Source of the DNA: Cymbomonas tetramitiformis
Taxonomy: Eukaryota; Chlorophyta; Pyramimonadophyceae; Pyramimonadales; Pyramimonadaceae
Direction: 5' to 3'
NCBI GenBank assembly: GCA_001247695.2
Contig: LGRX02003529.1
Location: 1-64,000 of the forward strand
Length of the DNA: 64,000 nucleotides
The stretch's first letter is position 1, and each line of letters opens with the position of its first letter. The notes beneath the pieces were generated by a model. The model ran no database searches. It saw only the letters and a list, made by a program, of their open reading frames with translations, and was not told where the DNA came from. A program made the position numbers and the translations under genes. Positions 1 through 8,752 of the stretch are shown piece after piece.

Positions 1-117
1 AGCGTCCCCCAGGTGCGACACCCTGCTCTGCCCCCTGTATTCAGCGCAGCGTCCCCCAGGTGCGACACCCTGCTCTGCCCCCTGTATTCAGCGCAGCGTC
101 CCCCAGGTGCGACGCCC
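1..117. repeat. 47-bp minisatellite, about 2.5 copies
   Basis: A 47-bp unit starts at 1, 48 and 95. The first two copies are identical and the third is cut short near 117, where the match decays. It continues off the left edge, so the array may be longer. The unit length is not a multiple of three, so any reading frame through it shifts from copy to copy; I regard it as non-coding satellite. Confidence 0.9.
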
Positions 118-1590
118 TTCTTATCTCCTTGCGCGGCTTTTTCACCTTCACATCTTTCACGTGGATAATGCTCAGTGAATAGTTTGCTTTCATGGTATTT
201 GATATTTGCATTGGTGTAACGGATGTTGATGTTTTGTGTGGGAAGGATGCAATGGGCGCTGATTTGCTGTGGGGTCTTTGGATTGGTGCCATGGATATGT
301 AATGCAGAATTTTGTTGTGGATATATCAACCCTTGACATTGGCGATAAGGTGTTCTTTACAATCACTTCAAACCTGAACATCATTTTGTTGTGTCGCTTG
401 CGCTGATGTGGTTGCTGCAGTATATGCCGCTGCATCATCTTTGGTCCTTGGCACTTGGTTGCTTCGATCTGACATGTTTACTACTTCATGCTTATCCTTG
501 CTTCTGTACAGAATTCAGGCTGAGTGTAGCTGGCTGATTGGCTTGAGCAGATTGATCTCGATGCAATCTCGAATCAAATACCGCCTGGCGTACAAATGAT
601 CCTCAAGGATACTCGCATGCCTATCGTCAAAATGAGTGGAAAAGCACGCCGAGGCGAGTAGGTCGATGTTACCGCCAGCACAGTATCCTGCAACAGGAAC
701 GCGCGCAATTTTGTAGTTCTTTTGTTCGGTGCACCCTTACTTGCAGGCTTTGAAGCAACACAGAGATGTTCAGCTTGCGGTTCATTTTTATGACTGCAAC
801 CGAAATTGATAGGAACTCTATGCCTAAATTGTGTTTGGTGCTCGCCATATTGCACTAGGGAAAGGCGAGAAGGAATACACGTTCGTCCCCCTATGTACAA
901 TACACCGTCTGGATCCTGACATTCAGGTTGATCAATGCCCAATTGGTTTCATGGGATTCAATTTTCGTGCATCGATTTTTCGACGCATCAATAGTATTGA
1001 TAATGGTGATTGCATGTTTGATATACTTTGTTTGTCGTTTGGTCACCGCCAATCAATCTTAGACAGCCGAGCGCCGACATCGCTCTGATCACCAATTTTC
1101 GTCAAACCCACACCAGTATAAATCAGTATTAATACTGAGTACCGATATTTCCTCAGTATTGATGCATTGATATGTGCACTGATAAACAAGATATTCACAC
1201 CGGAGGTAGGCACCTCCCATCGTGCATGTAGCATAAAACATGCATCGTAGTAGCTTATATGGCACCATGAATTATACATAACGACGTGTTATAATCCCGA
1301 CGTATTCGCGCATTTGCTTTGGTACGGTATTTACTGCCATTCTATGCCCGGCTATTGTTGCCACTAATGAGTTATTCGCTAGCAAAGAGCTGAATCATTT
1401 TCTAAGTCGAGCTTTCGAAGTGCGCAGAAATATCAATCGCGCCCCTGCGGAATGGGGTGGGGCGCACGTGTGTTACCCACCGCCTGGTGCCGGAGCTCCC
1501 GCAGACAGTCTTGGACGACTGTAGTGCTCCCAGCCTGCGCCTTCGCATTTAACCTCCGCTTCCCCACACACCCTCGAAGGAGTTATGGTG
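118..1590. other. No gene recognised
   Basis: The stretch is AT-richer than its surroundings, with only short overlapping open frames on both strands and no recognisable protein similarity, RNA gene or terminal inverted repeat. From about 1440 the composition becomes GC-richer, leading into the gag-like remnant. Confidence 0.5.
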
Positions 1591-1599
1591 CTTGAGGGA

Positions 1600-3548
1600 G
1601 CTCTATAAAATTTCCCGCTCTTCCGAGACCCCGATGCTGATGAGGAGGACCTTGAGGAAGACGTTGAGGGAAAAGAGCTCGATGAACCCCCTTCTGCTGG
1701 GTCCCCCAGGCGGCAGCGGATGACACCCAGCTGCTCAGCCTCGGCCAGGGTGAGCTGCCGTATCGCGTAGCCTTATGGGCGTTCACCTTCTTATACTTCC
1801 CCCTCCCACTCCTCCTTGTCAGGGCCCTCCCAGCACTCGCCACCGTACGATGGACCCGCGGGATCCACGTTAAACCCATAGTTCCAGGGCCCAGCGACTC
1901 GTCAAGGGGGGCTCTACGGGGAGCAAGGCTGTTATGAGCTTCGCCGTGATGTGCGCAGCGGCCGGGGCAGCGGTGCAGCACCGGTATCTGCTGTAGATAG
2001 CCGCGTACACCTCCGACGTCCACGGGAGTTGCTGCAGATAGAGTGACTCGTGCCGGGGCACTCCGTGCGTACGTGGAGGTTGTATCTGGCAATCATGATT
2101 TGCGGCTCACCATCTTACTCATGGAATGGTGATGCGTGACCCGCTAGACGATTGCATATCTCTTCCCAATCCGCCGGTGATCCTCCTGGGAGTGGGAAGC
2201 CCCCGCCGTGATAAGCCCATGCAAGTGTCGCATCGCCCCAGTCTCAGGCGTAGTCCCATCGTCCGGAAATATGGTTGGAGGATCATGGGGCTGGGCCTCC
2301 GGCATATTCTGCTGGAAATGACGGTACGACTAGTTCGTACAGTCGCTGTCATAATTTCATCCCAGTGTGTCACCTTCGGTGTTCAGCGTGTGACGACACC
2401 TAGACGCAGTACTCATTCCGTTTATCCGAGTTTAGCCTGATCACCGTTGCGGCTAGCGGTTCCCATCTGCATTTCCTGCATTTTCTAGTAGTTTATGGAC
2501 CATTTCATCGCTTCGACACTGCTTATTTCATGTTGACATCTTGTAGGTCGCTTTGAGCAGTTCAGATCGTGTGATGATTCCCCCTACTCTTTATATGGAA
2601 GTGGCTTAGCGCTCGTAGGATGGCGCACGAGCTATGGTGGTGGACGCCTTCACCTTCGACGTCACGAAGAGAAATTTTCTTGTTATTCTCTCTCTCATGT
2701 TGGCTCGTTATATGTATATATATTTGTTTGTTCTTTGTCTCTTGGGAAGTGCTCTATGGAGCTGTCTTGGCGACTTCGCTCCGGCGCGGTGTCGTATCCC
2801 ACTGGTCCAGAACTGTCCGTGCGTGAGCGGGTAGACTGCGAGAATAAGAAGGTCCAAGCCGGCCACATGGTCACCGGAGACGAGTTGACGAAACTCGAGC
2901 ATGTTCCGAAGTTGAATTATGTGGCGGCGATGTTGGAGGTTATTCGTTTACGACTTCGATAGAGAGGAGTCAGAGCACGCGTTATCCGATGCCGACCTGA
3001 TCAAGTTCATCGATACCTTTACAGCGCTGACCACCTCGCCGGACTGGGCAATACTGCTATTTTGTGGGTTCGGTCAACAGTCTGATGTTCCTGAAGATCC
3101 TGGAGAGCAAATGCAACGGTGGGGCCCAGCGCATATGGTGCCACAAGAAGAACCAGGATGCGGGTGCCAACAAAAACGTCCGTTACAATGTCCTGGCAGC
3201 GGCGGTCATTGGGTTCCAGATGGCGGGCATAGAGCCCGGGGTAACATCTACTCGCAAACCATGGATGGCCGACTTCGACATGTCGATTGAGGCGAAGTTG
3301 AGGGCCAATTGCCTCAAGGGGGTTTCTGTCGTCAATCAACCCTTCCGAGTGATGGGAAAGTGGTATGCGCTCACCAGAAGCCCCAGCACCTGCTGATGGA
3401 GCTGGGAGTATCAGTTACTCAGGTACCTTCAGCCAGTGGACATGGAGTCTCTCAGGGATGGTATCTACGACACGTGGCGTAGGCATGGCCAGGATCGGCT
3501 ACCCCTGGAGCTGGTCCAGCTGGATCCCAACTCCAAGTTCTACCCAGT
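1600..3548 (+). pseudogene. Decayed gag/ORF1-like gene, 5' part
   Basis: Plus-strand coding pieces lie in changing frames. An acidic stretch near 1620-1690 is followed by a Ser/Pro/Gly-rich stretch (1750-1900). Segments at about 2735-3060, 3064-3400 and 3420-3548 read like continuous protein but are broken by stops and frameshifts near 2960, 3060 and 3390. The last piece ends in ...F-Y-P-V exactly at the border of the DNA element at 3549. Its frame resumes at 8753 beyond the element, so both halves belong to one interrupted gene. I place it with retroelement gag/ORF1 because the downstream half carries a CCHC zinc knuckle. No reverse transcriptase, protease or integrase is visible. Family identity is inference; the breaks are seen directly. 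Confidence 0.5.
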
Positions 3549-3559
3549 CCCTACCATTT

Positions 3560-4115
3560 TAGAAAATGTTAGTACGCGCACTAACGGTACGCTAAAGACC
3601 CACTAACTATATAAGAGTACGGCGCGTTAGTGTGCATGTACGTACTCTAAAGGCACACTAACCGCAACGTTAGTGTGCCGTTAGGTCGTGCATTCTATGA
3701 AACATACCTTAACGACACCTTAACGGCATACTAACTCAATATGATCACTTGCGTTTAGGACATTAACTGTGCCCTAAGTGTGCATACTAACGGAACAATA
3801 ACGGGACACTAACGACACACTAACAGAGAATATTAACAGGCAGTTAGTTCGTAGATAGTGTATAAGTAGTGCATACTTAGTGTACCTAAACCTTACACAT
3901 TAACGGCATACTAATAACACACTAACTCCGTGCATTAACGGGTGGTTAGTACATAGTTAACACACTGTTAGCATACATTAACTACATGCGAGTTACACAT
4001 TAACTGGTATCCTAGTGTATTAACGGTATACTAACTATGCACATTAACATCAGTTATTGTTAGTGCGTCGTTAGTGTGCTGTTTGTGTGTTTTTAGTAGT
4101 ATATTAACGACACAC
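3560..4115. repeat. Left subterminal ACTAACG-type repeats
   Basis: Dozens of imperfect short motifs of the type CACTAACGG, CATACTAAC and GTTAGTGTGC occur in both orientations with irregular spacing. The same motif family recurs at 5460-6080, 7550-7640 and 8600-8745 inside the same element. Such clusters near both ends are typical transposase binding regions in EnSpm/CACTA-like elements; that role is inferred. Confidence 0.7.
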
Positions 4116-4700
4116 TATACGAGCTTCACGCAGCGCACGAAATCCGCAATAAATAGTGACATAAACAAGCAATGAAGATACGTGCGAAACAGGCTAGCAT
4201 ACGCATGGAACACTCGAGCATGTTTAATACAATCATATTAATACGATAGTGTAGCTAGCTAGGCACGATGGGATACAATTGGGACTACTCATCTCTATCC
4301 TACCAATACGCAAAATAACGTTCTATTCGTACGATTTCTAGTTCCAACACTACGATTGTAAACAATCTATCGACCTAGCACGCTCGAAGGGAAGCTTGAA
4401 GCTCATGAAGTACTCGAGGCGGTCGATTTTCTCCATTTAGGGTTTCTCCAAAACAGCCGATCTGAAAAGTAAAGCAAAGAACCAACACTTAGTAAAAAGC
4501 GGAAAACGCATTAAAGATTCCCTTGTGCAAAACATAACTAGCAACCTAGGAACCTCAAAGAAGCGCGAATGTGAACGCGAGATGATGGTGGAAAAATTGA
4601 TTTCACCACTCGAATATTTTCAGCGATCTGAAAAACAAAACCAACCAAGTAACGTTTAGTAAAGATGAAAAATAATATAAGTGACAAACGAAATTAACGA
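4116..4700. other. No gene recognised (interior of the element)
   Basis: An AT-rich spacer with no open frame of substance and no hairpin or direct repeat that I could detect by eye. A similar spacer continues from 4800 to 5300, where the only notable item is a short (CCATG) run at about 5113-5138. Confidence 0.4.
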
Positions 4701-4721
4701 AGGAAACTGAAAAGGAGAGGT

Positions 4722-4789
4722 GGAGTGAGTTGGATTTGAACCAACTATTTCGAGTGCAAAGGACTCACGGGAATCTTCCCGTTCACTCC
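4722..4789 (-). tRNA. tRNA-like sequence, probably degenerate
   Basis: Read on the minus strand, the ends form a perfect 7-bp acceptor-like stem (GGAGTGA with TCACTCC). Directly inside the 3' strand is a perfect 5-bp T arm with a TTCAAAT loop (4729-4745). The rest does not fold as a normal tRNA: a strong ACGGG/CCCGT hairpin takes the place of the D arm, and the candidate anticodon arm lacks T33. It could be a tRNA pseudogene, an organelle-type tRNA copy, or the head of a tRNA-derived short element. I assign no anticodon. Confidence 0.35.
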
Positions 4790-5300
4790 AAGTCAAAGTT
4801 CCGCGCATGCCAAGGATGAGCGCGCTAAGCACACACAAAATAATACATATACATATAAAAAACATGCACTACAAACCTGTGACATATTGCAGCGAGCAAG
4901 AATGAGAAATATCATAACATGCAACCCGCTGGCGAGGCCACCAAACGCTGCTGCACACTGCTGGACGGTGAAATGTGAAGCGTTGACGACGGTGAGTTTG
5001 AACTTTTACAGTTCCCGTTGCGCGTTGGGGGGCGTGAGAAGTCACAGCACGTCCTCGTCACGCGAGCACGATCGACGATAACGATGACGATGACGAATTC
5101 TGCGAAACGTGTGCCATGCCATGCCATGCCATGCCATCGGACGATTGGAGATGGAATAATCCACCGCATGACGCTCGCGCTCGCGGGTTGGGGATCGCAG
5201 GCACGCAGGTCACGTATCGATCGCGATCGTCATCGATTATTCCACCCCACCTTGCGATTGTGAACTTGATTATTATTTCCGTTACCGAGTGATCATCTGT

Positions 5301-5380
5301 GATCGTAGCTCAGTTGGACATAATGGAAGACCGTGTATCGTGTGAAACCGCCTGCAAAGGTTCAAACCCAGTGCGGTGAT
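5301..5380 (+). pseudogene. tRNA-like sequence with A-box and B-box
   Basis: TAGCTCAGTTGG near the start matches the conserved tRNA D-arm (A-box), and GGTTCAAACCC near the end matches the T-arm (B-box), at normal spacing. The D stem, T stem and acceptor stem pair poorly, so it is unlikely to be a working tRNA. It is more likely a decayed tRNA or the promoter part of a SINE. Confidence 0.35.
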
Positions 5381-5468
5381 ATTTTTATCGCGCGATTCGA
5401 CGCCATTCACGAAAATTTCCGATCACATTTGGGAATTTAGAGTTTTTAGGGAATCTTCCATCGTTGGT

Positions 5469-5808
5469 ACGCTAACGGGACGCTAACGGCAAGCCTTTGC
5501 GCAATAACGTTGCCCTAACTGCACACTAACAAAAGGAATCTTTTAGGGAATATGCCAATGTGAGTTAGTGCATGGCACCTTAACGACGTCACAAGGGGGC
5601 CGTTAGGTGTTTTGTTTCATCCAGTGCACTAACTGGTCGCTAGGTTAGTGCACTGGATGAAACAAAACACCTAACGGCCCCCTTATGACGTCGTTAAGGT
5701 GCCATGCACTAACTCACATTGGCATATTCCCTAAAAGATTCCTTTTGTTAGTGTGCAGTTAGGGCAACGTTATTGCGCAAAGGCTTGCCGTTAGCGTCCC
5801 GTTAGCGT
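5469..5808. repeat. Foldback element: 165-bp near-perfect inverted repeat
   Basis: The arms 5469-5633 and 5644-5808 are reverse complements with a single mismatch seen by eye (CACAAG against the complement of TTATG near the inner third), around a 10-bp loop at 5634-5643. The arms contain the same ACTAACG-type motifs as the element ends. Weaker inverted similarity extends outwards to about 5440 on the left and 6085 on the right. This is typical of a foldback or hairpin MITE, or of a palindromic duplication inside the larger element. Confidence 0.85.
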
Positions 5809-6352
5809 CCAGTTGGCGTCATACTCACAATGGAAGATTCTATAAAGCCTTTAAAAATTCGACTGCTAATTTTTATTCGCAAAAATTCGAAAGTGAAACC
5901 TACCACATCCACACCAACCTTGCTAGAGGCCCGCTTGGCTACTCACGCTTTGCTGGTGATTGGTTTGGTGTACAAAAAACATGCTAACGACGTACTAACT
6001 AAAGCACATTCCCGTTCAGTTAGCGTAACGTTAGTGCCCTAAGGCCTGCCGTTAGCGTACCAACAATGCAACATTCCCCAAAAGATTCCTTCTGATAAAT
6101 TCACACTAACAACGCGACTGTCACATAGTAGGAGGGCGGGGTGGGGTGGGGTGTGCGTGTGGGGCAGAAATGCTATTTGTGCAATGAACAATAAACGTCA
6201 AGGTGAACATTTTGCGACTCTTCGTGCACAAGCCTCTCGCCCGGATCCACCTTCGCCCGAGCCCGATCCCGAGATTTAGTATACCGTTAAGGTACACAAA
6301 ATGCATAAAGGGTATCTTAGGGTACCCTTTAGAGCACTAACAACGTTATTTC

Positions 6353-7412
6353 TTGTGGATGCACAGCTGGAACCGCAAGGTTCGAAGTATTCCCAAGACA
6401 CGCCGAGGTAAATACGCGCAGGCTTTAGGAAAACCCGAACACATTGACGAGCCATTTTTTGGAGCGTACACAGATCCCACAGTATGGCTGGGTCGAAAGT
6501 TCACGGAGTACGAGTCGTTGCTCATGGTCGGGCCGAACCCGGTTTGCCGAAGCTTTTCCTACGTGACCATCGGTGATGGCTTTTATCGCACTGCTGGGAG
6601 TGATCGCAACAAGAGCACCTTACATAGTTATTTCCGGACTTTCTTCATTAATGAGCAGTTGGATAAAGATGGAAGGGTGATCCTGAACAAGAAGGGTTTG
6701 CCTAAAACCAAGGAAGTTGACAGGTGCGTCCTCCCAAATCGGAATAGTATGCGGTTAGTGTATAAACCATACCACTTAATGTACCACGTTCGACCTATCT
6801 ACAGGCATGAAACATGCTGCTGGCTGGGAGTGATCGCGATAATATCAACTATCAACATATACAGCTACTTTCGGGCTTTCTTCGTGAACGAATGTGTGGG
6901 TGAAGGTGGAAAGGTGATCCTGAAACAAAAATGGTGTGACGAAGCCACCGGGTATGTGAGTGCTTACCGAATAAAGATAGTTAGTCTGCGGATAGCGCAT
7001 AAAGTTCTGTACTTGATGCACTATGTCCCAACTAATTGCGTATCAAACATGGTGGCGGTATGCAGGCACGGCCGCATTACAAACATTCTGCGGGTGGAGA
7101 TCGCGGGACGGCTGTACATCTTATTGAGAGTCAAATGGTTGGCAAAGTCAACCGAACAACAAATCAAGGCCTACCGTCAGAGGAACTCGATTCTCGGGCC
7201 GGACGATGTGACTAAGACGGTGTACACCTTCAACCCGCACCGTGACCCACGCGGCTTTCGAGAAGAAAACCGAGCCTTTCATCTTAGCCAACAAAGTTGA
7301 ACAGCAGGTCGTCGTTATACCACATCCGTGCATGGAGACCGCGGTCATTCTTGACCCCACGGCTGACTTTTTTGAATGCCTAAAGCCATCACTTGACTCT
7401 GACGACAACTAG
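6353..7412 (+). pseudogene. Unknown element-borne gene, broken
   Basis: A frame of 315 codons (6353-7300) has an internal duplication: ...S-Y-F-R-T-F-F-I-N-E... near 6640 is echoed by ...S-Y-F-R-A-F-F-V-N-E... near 6870, each followed by a K/G-rich stretch. Near 7230-7250 the convincing coding frame moves to the next phase. It then continues to a stop at 7410-7412 with an acidic D-S-D-D-N tail, whereas the original frame ends in a weak tail at 7300. Possible GT-AG pairs (gacag/gtgcgt near 6722 with ctacag/gcatg near 6804; gtatgtgag near 6951 with atgcag/gcacgg near 7062) suggest repeated exons with introns instead of one frame. I recognise no family. Its place suggests an element-encoded protein. 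Confidence 0.4.
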
Positions 7413-7589
7413 GATGACAACGAGGACTGAACTGATGTTTCGATCGACGGGATTCTAGGCCGTGGACGGTCCCTCGGCATATTGCGTTGTGTGATTTCGT
7501 GGAACACACAGCATGTGCAGTGGTTGCGTACTTTACGCGCATATACCGCTGTAGTACACGTTTAACATGTTGATTAATATATGGTTAAC

Positions 7590-8601
7590 ACATTAACGTG
7601 TGATTATTATAGTGTACTAACGAGCATACTAACGACATGCTAACGTAGCACATTCCCAAAGCAATTTAGCCCCAATATCAGCTTCTTTAAACAGCGGCAT
7701 ACCCCCTTAACTAATGTCCAGTTCGCCATCCAATCACCTTAGAACATCATTGAAGTGCATTTGGACCCCATCCATGATCCACTGCGCACCACGCCACGAG
7801 TCCACCCACTCCCACACTTAAGGAGACTGGGAGTTAGTATACCGTTAACATACTAACGTGTAATTGTCATAGTGTACTAACGAGCAAACTAACGACATGC
7901 TAACGTAGCACATTCCCAAAGCAATTTAGCCCCAATATCAGCTTCTTTAAACAGCGGCATGCCCCCTTAACTAATGTCCAGTTCGCCATCCAATCACCTT
8001 CGAACATCTTTGAAGTGCATTTGGACCCCATCCATGATCCACTACGCACCACACCACGAGTCCACCAACTCCCACACTTAAGGAGACTGGGAGTTAGTAT
8101 GCCGTTAACATACTAACGTGTAATTGTCATAGTGTACTAACGAGCATACTAACGACATGCTAACCTAGCACATTCCCAAAGCAATTTAGCCCCAATATCA
8201 GCTTCTTCAAATCGGGTCAGACTTCCTTAACCAGTGCCCATTTCAAGGTAAGGTTTGCGCGGAGTCCAAAAATGCAAAACCTTTTCAAAATCTAGATTTT
8301 GAGATACGAGCGATTTAAGTTTGCGCTTAAGTATGGTTAAGTATGGGGGGTGACCGAGCGGTATCGACCATAACTTTTCATTAACGTGATCAATTTGATA
8401 CCTGAAGTGCGCAATATGTACAGGGTGCTCTGGGCAACCTATTTATCAAATAAAAGATTTTTGAAAACTTTTTGCATTTTTGGACTCCGCGCAAACCTTA
8501 CCTTGATTTCACCATCCAATCACCTTAGAACATCATTGAAGTGAATCTGGACCCCATCCATGACCCACTATGCACCACACCACGAGTCCACCAACTCCCA
8601 C
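7590..8601. repeat. Three copies of a 260-bp tandem repeat
   Basis: The marker AGTGTACTAACGAGCA occurs at 7611, 7871 and 8131, exactly 260 bp apart (one mismatch in the second copy). Each unit ends in a shared CCACGAGTCCACC...CTCCCACA segment. The third copy is longer because a 262-bp inverted-repeat element is inserted in it. The units include ACTAACG-type motifs. No coding potential was seen. Confidence 0.9.
8244..8505. mobile_element. 262-bp MITE nested in the tandem repeat
   Basis: The ends are a long inverted repeat that starts CAAGGTAAGGTTTGCGCGG and extends about 36 bp with few mismatches. ATTT flanks both sides (8240-8243 and 8506-8509), and the neighbouring 260-bp repeat copies show the uninterrupted context. 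The interior has no open frame. It is a small non-autonomous DNA transposon; the superfamily is not assigned. Confidence 0.85.
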
Positions 8602-8752
8602 ATTCTAGCATACTAACTCACATTGTGTACTCACGCATCGCGTTAGTATGCTGTTAGTACGCTTCCTAAAAGTACGCGGCGTTAGTATGCCGTTAAGGCA
8701 CGATAACACACCGTTAGTGCACATATTAACGTTTTCTAAAATGGTAGGGAGT

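Larger units (their letters stand above)
3549..8749. mobile_element. 5.2-kb DNA transposon with TIRs and AGT target duplication
   Basis: The left end at 3549 and the reverse complement of the right end at 8749 both begin CCCTACCATTTTAGAAAA and stay alike for about 40 bp with four or so mismatches. The flanks are AGT at 3546-3548 and AGT at 8750-8752, a 3-bp direct duplication. Inside both ends are many short ACTAACG/CGTTAGT motifs in both orientations. A 3-bp duplication with dense subterminal repeats resembles EnSpm/CACTA-type elements, but the ends are CCCTACC, not CACTA, so the superfamily is only suggested. One broken unknown gene lies inside; no DDE transposase could be recognised. It sits within the gag-like gene, whose frame is restored by its removal. 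Confidence 0.75.

Noticed and set aside
1583..2092. Minus-strand frame of 169 codons as a gene
   Set aside because: Arg/Pro/Ser-rich sequence opposite a plus-strand gag-like stretch; no recognisable features.
3560..4115. Telomeric or centromeric satellite
   Set aside because: The motifs are irregular in spacing and orientation and occur at both ends of a bounded element with a target duplication.
7590..8601. CRISPR array from regularly spaced repeats
   Set aside because: The unit is a continuous 260-bp tandem repeat without unique spacers, in a eukaryotic transposon.
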